This document shows positions 8,663 to 17,526 of a stretch of DNA of 38,300 bases, piece by piece. Location: NCBI GenBank assembly GCA_947588645.1, contig CANPYO010000009.1, positions 1 to 38,300 of the forward strand, given 5' to 3'. The notes below the pieces were generated by a model. That model did not search any database. It was not told the origin of the DNA and saw only the letters and a program-made list of their open reading frames with translations. The position numbers and the translations under genes are program-made. Position 1 is the first letter of the stretch; each line of letters opens with the position of its first letter. This DNA comes from an uncultured Akkermansia sp. GTDB taxonomy: Bacteria; Verrucomicrobiota; Verrucomicrobiia; Verrucomicrobiales; Akkermansiaceae.

Positions 8663-11600
8663 GACTGATTATTTTCTGAACTTTGTCTGTCAATTCGTCG
8701 ATATTTTCCTGAATTGTTTCCGATGTCGGGTTGAGCTTCAGGATCGTTTCCTTTAATTCTTCCCGCAGGTAAGAATGCGGTCGTTGCTTGTATTCAAGCC
8801 ATATTTTCTGCCCATCCTTCACGGGTATCTCATAGCGCCACGGTTTATCATGCCATACCACAATGGGCGAAGAGAGTATCTCCTTCCCATCAATCTTAAT
8901 GGATTTATAATCAATCCATATAGGGAAACGTTTGCCTCCAAAACGCATGTCTACCCCTCGAAAGGTCAGCACAAGCATGCCTGCGGCGATGATGGAAATT
9001 TCTACTTTCCCCTTTCCTGCTGAGCTTGTCAGAAGCTGCCCCGCTCCCTGTGCATTCCTGAACCATGCAGGCTCTGAAATTGTGCTATTTTCCGCTTCAA
9101 TTATGACGGCGTTCTCCTCTGTACCGACATTCTTAATATCAATTCGCAATGATTGTAACTGATTTGTAATATGTCTGGTATATAATAATTTAATTTTCTT
9201 TAATAGGCAATGCTTTCTATACAGATTCGACAACAGTGTCAGATAGAGTCTGGGCTCTATTCTCCTCTCGAGCTTATAATATTCTCCGGCGTCTATATTA
9301 TAGGCCAATGGGGGCAGCACTAGTTTTTCTGAAATTGTTTTTGCAAAAGATATTGGAAAAATGTCTTCTCTCCCAGAACCGGAAGTAAATGTCATTTCTC
9401 CAAAGTAAACTTTCTCATTGATGATATAAAAATCAACACGTACATAAGGGAACCCTTGGCTCAAAATTCCAGCCAATTTGGTCATTTCCTCCAAGCAATC
9501 TGGTTTAGCGGGAGAAGGGAATGTATCGTATTTTGTGTTCACCTTATAGGGTAATTGCCTCCATGATAAATCGTACAAGTTCCGTTTATGTTCTGTATGC
9601 CTATCACTATCTATCCAAATAAATTCAGGTACTCCATTGAAACAAGTATATTTGTAATCCCTTAAGTCACCTGTATTATCATCCATGTACTGCTCGATCA
9701 ATATCTTGGGTTCAATATCCCGATAGTGAAACTCAAAACTCCTAAACGCATATTCCTCATGCATCCAGTTTTCTACTCGTTGCTTAGCCTCGGTAAGGGA
9801 TAGTTGACGTTTGTCTTTGACAACTATATTGTAGCCGCAACCATGATTACATTTGATCACAAATTGATTGGGTAATTTCTCAAAATCGATGTCTTCAAAT
9901 CGATCATAAACGCCCAACAACGGGATAAGATATTGCTCGCCAATCTTTTCCTTCACCCATTCGCGCACCAGATATTTGTCAGCCAATCTTGTCTTGATGG
10001 GCGTTGAATCGTAGAGTTTGAGCCATTGAATCTTCTCATTAAATGTCCGTGGATGATCAATATCGAAAGACGGATTTTTGGAAAATCGTCGATACCAATT
10101 TTGAATTTGTTCTTTATAAAGAGGCATTCCACTGGATTTTTTTGACTTTTCTCGTTTATTTTCGGATATAAACATTTCCCTAATTTTGGGATAATATGCT
10201 ATGAGACGGTCAAAATCTTTCCAAAACAATTTTTCCCCCGCATCGTTGATTTTTGTTAGACCTTTTTCCTGTGTTCCTGGAATGTAATTCGCTTTTATGA
10301 TAGGCTGATTGACAACGCGAACTCGAACTCCATTCAGAGCAGCCTGTATCCAAAACCACTGATCATCGTTCGTTGGAGCTAAACGCATAAAAAGCTCCTC
10401 ATCCAGAATATCCCTATAAAAACAATGGGGTGGATAAAGTACTCCTCCAAGACCTACTAATTTATTCAAGAAACTGCTTCCCTCATAGTAATCATGTCCC
10501 CCTGGGATGGTTCTAAATAGACCGTTATATAAGAATTTCGTGACCCGGTGACATTGTATGTCGTGGGGGAATTGTAGATAACCATCAAATAATTTCTTCA
10601 ACCAGTCACGCTCATAGATATTATCGTCATCTGCTGTCACTATGATTGCATTCGGATACTTCTTTAAGGTTGGGATCAATTTTTTATAAGAGCCAATATC
10701 ATGATACCAATCGATCGTTAACCCTTGGTCCTGTAAATCGAGCAATGCCTGAGGCAAATCGGTTTCTTTATTTGGAAATTGCTCCGGAGCCAGCCACAGA
10801 ATGAGTTTATCAGGCTTCAAGCTCTGTTTCAAAAGACTTTCAATCGTTTGATTTACAGTTCCGATTCGTGCCGGATAGGAGGTCAAAGATACGATTATGT
10901 CAGGATATTTAACCCTTTCTAAACGACTTATCAAATTTTCAGAAAGGAAAGCTTCCTTTCCGTGGATGAATTTAGGAACAATGACATTTCTGATGAATTC
11001 CTTGACTTCTTGGTGAGCTTTCTCTGTGTGTGCAAGGGTCCAGAGAGAAGTGGAAACTAACGACGTCAAAAAAGTCTCTCGATATATCTCATCTATTCCT
11101 TTTTTTCTGAGTGTCTCATAAACAGCTTCATAAGCCTTATAAAAGTCAAATGGATTTTTGTCGCGCGTATTTTTCAAGGAATCTTTCCGGTTATACCGAT
11201 AATAGACGTAGGGCTTGTAGAGGAGTGTTATTTTTTGCGAACACGCTAGAGTGCTCAGGGAGAAGTAAACATCATTCGAAGCTGATTGGGATTGAAATCT
11301 AATGCCCGCATCTTTGATAAACTGGTGACATATCAATTTATTCCATGGCATCGGATTGCATAGCGTCATGAGTTCTTTTCGGATGGATATGGTTCGCAAC
11401 GTGATGCTTTCGCCATTTGTCAAATTTTTATTGATGCCTCGCACTTCCTCCAGTTTACGGATTTCATCGTTGTAATTCCAATACTGATAAAATAAGATTT
11501 CACTTCCTTTTTTTTCAATTAGGTCATAACATTTCTCAAGCATCCTGAGTTCGAAGAAGTCATCCGCATCCAAAAAGCTGAGGTATTTCCCTCTCGCAAC

Positions 11601-11939
11601 GGTAATACCTACGTTACGAGCGACACCGGCATGCAGGTTTTCTTGTTGTAGTACGCTGATGCGTGAATCCTTTTGGGCATATTCCTTCAAAATGGACAGA
11701 GAGCTATCCGTGGAACCATCGTCGATGCAGATGATCTCAATATCCTTGAGTGTTTGTTTGACCACACTGTCCAAACATTCCCGCAAGTAAGCTTCCACAT
11801 TGTACACAGGTACAATGACGGACACTTTTGGCACATAATCTATTTGATTCTGCGTAATGACGTGTGCCGTTGTATCTGGCTCTCCCTCCGCATTTTGAAC
11901 CTGAATGGTTCTGCTGTCATTTGTTCGCTGTGTTTCCAT
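8652..11939 (-). CDS. Multidomain glycosyltransferase: GT2 + second GT + TupA-like ATP-grasp + WHDKP module
   Basis: Four parts are visible in this 1095-aa protein. Residues about 37-190 are a GT2 (GT-A) domain with VSVIVPVYN, IDDGSTD (72-78) and DADD (124-127). Residues about 345-600 begin IIVSLTSYPARIGTVNQTIE and contain ILWLAPEQFPNKE and VTADDDNIY, a second glycosyltransferase-like domain common in capsule clusters. Residues about 605-890 resemble the TupA-like ATP-grasp family (FNEKIQWLKLYD, ADKYLVREW, FVIKCNHGCGYN), thought to form amide or similar bonds. Residues about 938-1060 are the WHDKP module, followed by a helical tail. A GAGAAGGAAG segment lies just before the ATG. The gene is AT-rich, and its two ends are paralogous to those of the broken gene upstream. 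Confidence 0.85.
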   Translation of the reverse strand: METQRTNDSRTIQVQNAEGEPDTTAHVITQNQIDYVPKVSVIVPVYNVEAYLRECLDSVVKQTLKDIEIICIDDGSTDSSLSILKEYAQKDSRISVLQQENLHAGVARNVGITVARGKYLSFLDADDFFELRMLEKCYDLIEKKGSEILFYQYWNYNDEIRKLEEVRGINKNLTNGESITLRTISIRKELMTLCNPMPWNKLICHQFIKDAGIRFQSQSASNDVYFSLSTLACSQKITLLYKPYVYYRYNRKDSLKNTRDKNPFDFYKAYEAVYETLRKKGIDEIYRETFLTSLVSTSLWTLAHTEKAHQEVKEFIRNVIVPKFIHGKEAFLSENLISRLERVKYPDIIVSLTSYPARIGTVNQTIESLLKQSLKPDKLILWLAPEQFPNKETDLPQALLDLQDQGLTIDWYHDIGSYKKLIPTLKKYPNAIIVTADDDNIYERDWLKKLFDGYLQFPHDIQCHRVTKFLYNGLFRTIPGGHDYYEGSSFLNKLVGLGGVLYPPHCFYRDILDEELFMRLAPTNDDQWFWIQAALNGVRVRVVNQPIIKANYIPGTQEKGLTKINDAGEKLFWKDFDRLIAYYPKIREMFISENKREKSKKSSGMPLYKEQIQNWYRRFSKNPSFDIDHPRTFNEKIQWLKLYDSTPIKTRLADKYLVREWVKEKIGEQYLIPLLGVYDRFEDIDFEKLPNQFVIKCNHGCGYNIVVKDKRQLSLTEAKQRVENWMHEEYAFRSFEFHYRDIEPKILIEQYMDDNTGDLRDYKYTCFNGVPEFIWIDSDRHTEHKRNLYDLSWRQLPYKVNTKYDTFPSPAKPDCLEEMTKLAGILSQGFPYVRVDFYIINEKVYFGEMTFTSGSGREDIFPISFAKTISEKLVLPPLAYNIDAGEYYKLERRIEPRLYLTLLSNLYRKHCLLKKIKLLYTRHITNQLQSLRIDIKNVGTEENAVIIEAENSTISEPAWFRNAQGAGQLLTSSAGKGKVEISIIAAGMLVLTFRGVDMRFGGKRFPIWIDYKSIKIDGKEILSSPIVVWHDKPWRYEIPVKDGQKIWLEYKQRPHSYLREELKETILKLNPTSETIQENIDELTDKVQKIISHEK

Positions 11940-12047
11940 GTCTTCCTTCTCTTTTATATCTTTCTTCTGCAGGAGGTTAATCGTAGTACTTTTGATGTAT
12001 TATTTTTTTATCCATCATCAATGATCCTTTCTTTTTACTCAATGATT
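11940..12047. other. Short intergenic spacer in the glycosyltransferase operon
   Basis: This 108-bp AT-rich spacer separates two paralogous glycosyltransferase genes. It carries the ribosome binding site of the downstream gene near 11940-11955. No clear promoter or terminator is visible. Confidence 0.5.
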
Positions 12048-13853
12048 TTATTTTGCTTGATTTATCATTTTCTCGATCTTTTCTGTCAAGGCATCGATAT
12101 TTTTATGAATCACTTCTGATGTGGGGTTAAGTTTCAAAATGGTGTTTTTCAATTCTTTCCGTGAGTATGAATGAGGTTGTTGCTCATATTCGATCCATAC
12201 TTCCTGCCCGTCCTTCACGGACATTTCGTAACTCCACGGTTTGTCATGCCATACCGCAACGGGCGAAGAGAGAATCTCCTTTCCATCAATCTTGATGGAT
12301 TTATAGTCATTCCATAGAGGGAATCTCTTTCCTTCAAAGCGCACGTCAGGGCCTCGAAAGACCAGCATAAGTTTACCTGAGGTAATGATGGAAATTTTTA
12401 TTTTTCCCTTTTCCGTCGAACTTGTCAGAACCTGCCCCCCACTGAACCATCCCGGCTTTGAAACTGCACTATTTTCTGCTTCGATTGCAACAGCGTTCTC
12501 CTCTGTGCCGACATTCTTGATATCAATTCTCAAAACACTCATTCTTGTCAAGATATGTTGACATAAACGGTGTTTTAATACTTTACTTTTGAAAAAAGTG
12601 ATAGGTAAAAATACGTAGGCATAATAGTGAGAAGAATCTTGGCTTCCCTGTAGATATTCAGATGTCCCATTGTATTTGGAGATTAGTTTTTTTAGTCTTA
12701 AGTAATATTTTTTTTTGCAAGCTCCATCTCCATAGAGCTGGTATAATCTTACACACCAGTCTAATTTTTCTTTTCTATATGCGTTATAAACAGATTCATC
12801 AATGTGGATACTTCTTAAATATTCCAGCGCAATATCGGTTATCTCGAAATAATCCGAAAAATTTTCCCTCAGATTTTGAGTAATGGAATCTTCACGGAGT
12901 CTTCGCATATAATATTCTTCAGGATCAATGGAGACACGGACAGCCTTGGTCAGAGCCTTTAAATAAAATATATTGTCTTCATAACGTAAACCAAGAGGAA
13001 ATTCAATATTGTGCCTTTTTAGAAAAGCGTTTCGATATAGCGTTAAACATGAGCTTACTATCATCCTGCATATTTTCTCTTTAACATCTCGTATGTTAAA
13101 TATCTTTTTCCCGTCTAAGAGCAATAATATCCTATCATATGACCAATAGGGATTCTTCTGCCGAATTTTCGGAGATTCTGTAAAATTGTACCCTAAAAAA
13201 CACAGCATATCTAAGTTATTTTCTTTTGCGTTTTTATATAATTTTTCGCAAGTATCTTCCCTGATCAAATCATCCGAATCGACAAACTGGACGTACTCCC
13301 CGCGTGCTATTTTTAACGCATTGTTCCGAGAGAAAGACAATCCCTTATTTTTCTGCGAAATAAGAACGACTCGACTATCTTTTTTGGCGTATTCTCTCAA
13401 AATCCCTAAAGAACCATCGGTAGAACCATCATTGACACAGATAATCTCTATCTCCTTGAGAGTCTGACTCACCACAGAATCCAAGCACTGTCTCAAATAT
13501 TTCTCCGTGTTATATGCAGAAATAATTATAGAGATTTTCTCCCTTTTATCTGTTATGTATGCGGCAACCTGTGGGGGCAGCGTTTGCTCTGCTAATCTTA
13601 TCCACTTCTCTCGTTCCTCTTCTGTACAATGAGAAAGCTCCCACACAAACGATTTTTTTATTCGATCTAAATATGTTATGATATAAAAATCTAGGATATC
13701 CCTTTTTTGCAGATTTTGGTATAATTTATTCGCAGCTTTGATAAAACAATCAACGCTTTGTGCTCGCTTTTCGGTGATGTTCGTTTTGCTATTTGTTCGG
13801 TAGTGTACCAAACTTTCGTTTAATAATGAAACTCGCTTCGCTAAAGACAACAT
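12048..13853 (-). CDS. C-terminal part of a broken two-domain GT2 gene, with WHDKP module
   Basis: This 601-aa frame starts at an internal ATG. Residues 1-100 are the tail of a first GT2 domain; residues about 106-340 are a complete second GT2 domain (ISIIISAYN, NDGSTD at 141-146, DSDD at 192-195); residues about 447-570 are the module with FRGPDVRFEG and VWHDKPWSY. The reading frame continues upstream without a shift through 30 sense codons to the TGA at 13944-13946 and then into the N-terminal frame, so both pieces belong to one former 830-aa gene. Re-initiation at 13853 is possible, but no good ribosome binding site is seen, so this part may be silent. An A9 run in the coding strand lies at 12708-12716. 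Confidence 0.7.
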   Translation of the reverse strand: MLSLAKRVSLLNESLVHYRTNSKTNITEKRAQSVDCFIKAANKLYQNLQKRDILDFYIITYLDRIKKSFVWELSHCTEEEREKWIRLAEQTLPPQVAAYITDKREKISIIISAYNTEKYLRQCLDSVVSQTLKEIEIICVNDGSTDGSLGILREYAKKDSRVVLISQKNKGLSFSRNNALKIARGEYVQFVDSDDLIREDTCEKLYKNAKENNLDMLCFLGYNFTESPKIRQKNPYWSYDRILLLLDGKKIFNIRDVKEKICRMIVSSCLTLYRNAFLKRHNIEFPLGLRYEDNIFYLKALTKAVRVSIDPEEYYMRRLREDSITQNLRENFSDYFEITDIALEYLRSIHIDESVYNAYRKEKLDWCVRLYQLYGDGACKKKYYLRLKKLISKYNGTSEYLQGSQDSSHYYAYVFLPITFFKSKVLKHRLCQHILTRMSVLRIDIKNVGTEENAVAIEAENSAVSKPGWFSGGQVLTSSTEKGKIKISIITSGKLMLVFRGPDVRFEGKRFPLWNDYKSIKIDGKEILSSPVAVWHDKPWSYEMSVKDGQEVWIEYEQQPHSYSRKELKNTILKLNPTSEVIHKNIDALTEKIEKMINQAK

Positions 13854-13943
13854 CGTGCAGACAAAGGTAATATCGTTGCAGCTCAGCGTTGATTCAAATC
13901 TTACTTCATTATCCTTTATCTGCTTGGCAAGAAATAATTTTGT

Positions 13944-14540
13944 TCACGCGTTTGGATTACTGATTGTGTATAAGGCGTCAGATACATCTAAGGGTTGAAA
14001 AGGCGAGATTTTTAAATACTTGTTCGCGAACTTTGTCTCACGCACGTGCTGCTTCAAGCTATCATCGTAAACACTGTTAGTGCACATAACGACATCACTT
14101 CCGTCTTTCTCGGCTTGATGACACATCACCTCCAACATACGTGCCTCAAAAAAGTCATCTGCATCCAGAACGCTGAGGTATTTTCCTCTTGCAACAGTGA
14201 TACCTGCGTTACGAGCGACACCGGCATGCAGGTTTTTCTGCTGCAATACACCAATGCGCGGATCTTTTTGAGCATATTCCCTCAAGATGGACAGAGAGCT
14301 ATCCGTGGAACCATCGTCAATGCAGATGATCTCAATCTCCTTGAGAGTTTGGTTGATAATGCTATCCAAACACTGTTTCAAATATTTTTCCGTGTTATGT
14401 ACGGGTATAATGACGGACACCTTCGGTTCATAATTTACCTGATTTTGCACAACAATTTGCACCGTCGTGACTGGCTCTCCCTCAGCATTTTGAACTTGGA
14501 TAATTCTGCCCTCTGCGGGCTGTGCTTTTATATAATTCAT
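13944..14540 (-). CDS. N-terminal part of the broken GT2 gene, ended by in-frame TGA
   Basis: This 198-aa frame holds the nucleotide-binding half of a GT2 domain: VSVIIPVHN, IDDGSTD and LDADDFFE. It ends after SDALYTISNPNA, exactly where GT2 relatives continue with Trp-(Asn/Thr)-Lys-Leu-Phe. The bases after the stop translate in frame to TKLFLAKQIKDNE, so a TGG to TGA change explains the break. Its N-terminus shares IQVQNAEGEP and long near-identical stretches with the 1095-aa protein, including LHAGVARN and GITVARGKYLS, so the two genes are recent paralogues. A purine-rich AGAGAAGAG precedes the ATG. Alone, the product would lack the acceptor half of the domain. Confidence 0.75.
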   Translation of the reverse strand: MNYIKAQPAEGRIIQVQNAEGEPVTTVQIVVQNQVNYEPKVSVIIPVHNTEKYLKQCLDSIINQTLKEIEIICIDDGSTDSSLSILREYAQKDPRIGVLQQKNLHAGVARNAGITVARGKYLSVLDADDFFEARMLEVMCHQAEKDGSDVVMCTNSVYDDSLKQHVRETKFANKYLKISPFQPLDVSDALYTISNPNA

Positions 14541-14601
14541 CTCTTCTCTACTGCTATCTACTCTGCAATGCTCACACCCTTCATCACGTCCTTCGCTATC
14601 G

Positions 14602-14877
14602 TTACGGTAAGCCTTTTTTCAGTCGTTCAATCTCGGCCTCCAGGCGATCGCAGTCGGCCTGCAGGCGTATCGGATATTCCAGCACGTACCTTATCCTCTC
14701 ACCCAGTCCCATTTTCGCACCATGTTTCTCGATTTCTTTCCCACATGGGAGCCCCCACTTTTCCAGCTTTTCCGCGTACTTGCGTCCACTAATAAGGCGC
14801 ATTTTGTACAGCAGCCAATACCTGAATCGCTTGACTTTGCTGACTCCTTTTTTCTTTAATTGTTTGTCAGAGGCCAT
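14602..14877 (-). CDS. Small hypothetical protein with C-terminal coiled coil
   Basis: The 91-aa, strongly basic protein has no signal peptide. Its N-terminus is Lys-rich (KQLKKKGVSKVKRFRYWLLY) and its C-terminus, LQADCDRLEAEIERLKKG, has a heptad pattern suggesting a short coiled coil. I do not recognise a family. It lies in the polysaccharide operon between the UDP-glucose dehydrogenase and the broken glycosyltransferase with spacers of 47 and 61 bp, so a role as a small partner of a glycosyltransferase is possible but unsupported. Codon use matches its neighbours, which favours a real gene. Confidence 0.6.
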   Translation of the reverse strand: MASDKQLKKKGVSKVKRFRYWLLYKMRLISGRKYAEKLEKWGLPCGKEIEKHGAKMGLGERIRYVLEYPIRLQADCDRLEAEIERLKKGLP

Positions 14878-14924
14878 TATTTTTGTTCGTTATTGATTGG
14901 TAAAAATTGGTTCGCTTCTTTCCA

Positions 14925-16178
14925 TCATCGTTTCTTAAAGAAGCGGAAGTCTAAAATATGGCGAGAGCGCAGCCCGCTTGCTACTCGTTTCCAGTCCGCC
15001 GCATCAAACTGCGGCCATTCCGTGAGGATGACCAACGCATCAGCTCCCTGTGCTGCGCTGTACATGTCGGGCGCGTAGGTGACGGTGTCACCCAAAATCC
15101 GGCGTGCCGTCGTCATCGCTTGCGGGTCGTAGACGCACACGTCCACGTGGTTGCTCGCCAGGCACTGCACAATCTCCACGGCGGGACTCTCCCGGCAGTC
15201 GTCCGTCCCTTCCTTGAAGGCCAGACCCCAGACAGCAATCTTCGGGGAGGGGATATCCTCCACTTCCTTCAGGACGCGTCTCGCCATGTTCTCACGGCGT
15301 TTCTTGTTTCCCTTGATTGCGGCACGGATGAGCGAAAGCTCCACCCCCAACTTGCGCGCCATGTGTTCGATGGCTTTCGTGTCCTTCGGGAAGCAGGAGC
15401 CGCCGTAGCCCGGACCGGGTTTGAGGAACGCCGGGCCGATGCGCGAGTCCAGCCCCATACCCTGCGCGACCTCGTGGATGTTGGCTCCCGCGGCCTCGCA
15501 GAAGTCTGCCATCTCGTTGATGTAATGAATCTTCACCGCGAGGAAGGCGTTGGAGGCGTACTTGATGGCCTCCGAGGAACGCCTCGCCACAAAGAGGAAT
15601 CGGGGTACGTTGGGGAGATGGGCATAGAGCTCGCGGATCAGTTCGCGCGCCCTCAGTGATTCGGTACCCACGACGATGCGCACGGGGTGGAAGAAATCGT
15701 GGACGGCGTAGCCCTCCCTCAAAAATTCCGGAAGACTGATGACTTCCGCACGTGCGCCCGGATTCAGACGACGCAACAGGGCTTCCACTTCATCTCCCGT
15801 GCTGACCGGCACTGTGGATTTGACCGCCACGACGACATTGGACGGTAAAAAGGGCGCCACTTCCCTCACCGCCCCGAACAGGTAGCGCAAGTCGGCTTGC
15901 CCGGTGCGGAGGTTCGGCGGCGTCCCCACTGCCAACAGAACGAGCTGCACCCCGCGTACTCCCTCTGCCATGTCATCAGTGAAAGAGAGTCGGCCGGACT
16001 CTAATCCGGACTTCAACAGCTCTTCGAGACCCTCCTCGAAGAGTGTTACCTCTCCCGCACGCAATTTCTCTACCTTGGCACGGTCGCAGTCGATGCATGT
16101 GACATCGTGCCCAAGCTTCGCCAGCCCCGCTCCCGTGGGCAGCCCTACGTATCCTGTTCCTATAACGGCCACTCTCAT
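14925..16178 (-). CDS. ugd: UDP-glucose 6-dehydrogenase
   Basis: The 417-aa enzyme oxidises UDP-glucose twice with NAD+ to UDP-glucuronate, a precursor for surface polysaccharide. The N-terminus MRVAVIGTGYVGLPTGAGLA is the NAD-binding Rossmann motif. VKSTVPVSTGD and LPEFLREGYAVHDF follow. GPGYGGSCFPKDT holds the catalytic Cys262, and GLAFKEGTDDCRESPA is the C-terminal UDP-binding motif. I chose the ATG at 16178 because it begins the canonical N-terminus; an ATG at 16232 would add 18 residues without family support. The gene is GC-richer than the glycosyltransferases downstream. It could act on another UDP-sugar, but the motif set is that of the UDP-glucose/GDP-mannose dehydrogenase family. 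Confidence 0.95.
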   Translation of the reverse strand: MRVAVIGTGYVGLPTGAGLAKLGHDVTCIDCDRAKVEKLRAGEVTLFEEGLEELLKSGLESGRLSFTDDMAEGVRGVQLVLLAVGTPPNLRTGQADLRYLFGAVREVAPFLPSNVVVAVKSTVPVSTGDEVEALLRRLNPGARAEVISLPEFLREGYAVHDFFHPVRIVVGTESLRARELIRELYAHLPNVPRFLFVARRSSEAIKYASNAFLAVKIHYINEMADFCEAAGANIHEVAQGMGLDSRIGPAFLKPGPGYGGSCFPKDTKAIEHMARKLGVELSLIRAAIKGNKKRRENMARRVLKEVEDIPSPKIAVWGLAFKEGTDDCRESPAVEIVQCLASNHVDVCVYDPQAMTTARRILGDTVTYAPDMYSAAQGADALVILTEWPQFDAADWKRVASGLRSRHILDFRFFKKR

Positions 16179-16292
16179 TGATCTAGATAGCTTTGAAAAC
16201 TTGTTTGAAACTCGGACGACCGGATGGTGCATACGGGCGCACAGCTTTTCGTACGAGAAGCAGACTCGTCTTGAAAATCGCGATGGTTGCAG

Positions 16293-17303
16293 TCATAAGA
16301 TTCCCCTTGTAATCAGGCACCACAGCCGGCAAAATAGGTTCGGTTGAAGCGTATTGTTGTGCAGCAAATGCATGAGGCGCCTCTGCCCCTGCCAAGTCCT
16401 CGTGTGGTAATAAACTTTGCGAAGCACCCAACGAAGGGAGTCTTCTGAGTACTTTCTCTCGTATCCGCCCGCCTCCAATTGTTCGATGGTATGGTTCATG
16501 GCTGCAAGCAGGCGGTTCCCGTCATCGGGCATTTGCCTGCAACGCAAAAACGAAATGAGCATCCTCGCTTCATCTTCCCGTACTCCAAATTTCCGGGTGA
16601 GAGCTTCGATCTGCACCCGACGGGCTATTTCTTCCTGCATTTCCCGCCTCGGATCGGGCTTCTTCTCACGGTATTGCGCCAGGATCTCGTCCATCTTTGC
16701 AAACTCCGTCTTTCCCACGAGATCCAACCACATCTTGTAGTCTTGCGTCACAAAACAATCCGCACAGAATTGGATACCCTCGCGACGCAGAATATCGCGG
16801 CGCACCATCACGGAGGACGTGCAGAACACATTGCAGACAAGCAACAGATCGCACTCAATCTGCTTGGAATGCTTCCTGTTGAGCAGGCGTTCGGCCTTCT
16901 GAGGATGATTTGCATTTGCCACACGTGAGGCAAGCAGGCCGATGTTCGGATGATTCTTCAGATACTCCACCTGCCGCTCCAATCGCTCGGGCAAAGAGAT
17001 GTCATCTGAATCCATGAAAGCCACGAACTCCCCTTGCGCCACCTTTAAGCCCTCATTGCGCGCGATGGCCGCATTCGTGTTCTTTTCCGAGCGAAGGAGT
17101 ACAATCCTTGCATCTCGATATTCGCTGAGCTGCTGCTGAGTCGCGGCGGCAGAACCGTCATCAATGATGATGAGCTCAAAGTCCCGATATGTTTGCCTGA
17201 GGATGCTCTTGATAGCCAAATCCAGCCAATCTCTCCGTGTGTTGTACACGGGCATGATAACGGATACCTTTGGCTTCTCTTTCCCGTTGCTACTCACGAC
17301 CAT
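16293..17303 (-). CDS. Glycosyltransferase family 2 protein
   Basis: This 336-aa protein begins with a GT-A domain: VSVIMPVYNTRRDWLDLAI, IIIDDGSAAATQQQLSEY, AAIARNEGLKVAQGEFVAF and MDSDD provide the nucleotide-sugar and metal site. The later FVTQDYKMWLDLV segment fits the acceptor side. No membrane helix is seen, so it probably acts at the inner face of the membrane, adding one sugar to a lipid-linked intermediate. It is the first gene of the polysaccharide operon visible here. Its leader carries two strong stem-loops (17321-17378). Donor and acceptor are not predictable. Confidence 0.9.
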   Translation of the reverse strand: MVVSSNGKEKPKVSVIMPVYNTRRDWLDLAIKSILRQTYRDFELIIIDDGSAAATQQQLSEYRDARIVLLRSEKNTNAAIARNEGLKVAQGEFVAFMDSDDISLPERLERQVEYLKNHPNIGLLASRVANANHPQKAERLLNRKHSKQIECDLLLVCNVFCTSSVMVRRDILRREGIQFCADCFVTQDYKMWLDLVGKTEFAKMDEILAQYREKKPDPRREMQEEIARRVQIEALTRKFGVREDEARMLISFLRCRQMPDDGNRLLAAMNHTIEQLEAGGYERKYSEDSLRWVLRKVYYHTRTWQGQRRLMHLLHNNTLQPNLFCRLWCLITRGIL

Positions 17304-17320
17304 CGACCTGTTTTGCTCTT

Positions 17321-17378
17321 CGCGGCAGGCTAAATTCCATCCCTGCCGCGCGTAGTGTATCTCTTTTTGAAAGAGATA
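17321..17378 (-). promoter_or_regulatory. Two stem-loops in the leader of the polysaccharide operon
   Basis: A perfect 9-bp stem CGCGGCAGG/CCTGCCGCG (17321-17329 and 17342-17350) with a 12-base loop sits 17 bases upstream of the first glycosyltransferase ATG. Just upstream of it on the minus strand is an 8-bp stem at 17358-17378 of the TATCTCTTT/AAAGAGATA type. If transcription starts further upstream, both would lie in the 5' leader and could act as an attenuator or protein-binding site. I see no convincing sigma-70 promoter nearby. Confidence 0.5.
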
Positions 17379-17526
17379 CTCTTATTCATTTTCATGAACT
17401 ACTTATTACCAGCAAATAGCGTTAAATCGGCCTCTGTCTGACAGGGAGGGTCGACATGAAAAAAACAGGCACCCTGAAATGTCGTTAGTGACGTAAAATA
17501 ATAAGTATTGAAAATATTTTGATGGA

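Noticed and set aside
13944..13946. TGA read as tryptophan (alternative genetic code)
   Set aside because: TGA is the stop codon of many intact genes here, often in ATGA overlaps, so reassignment does not fit.
16183..16431. 82-codon frame bridging the end of the GT2 gene and the ugd start
   Set aside because: It overlaps both genes in another frame, has no known family and no ribosome binding site. I first considered a frameshifted C-terminus of the GT2 protein, but the GT2 frame ends normally.
17458..17490. Ten-codon open frame with an upstream GGGAGG, possible leader peptide
   Set aside because: It is on the plus strand, opposite to the polysaccharide operon, and no gene follows it closely.
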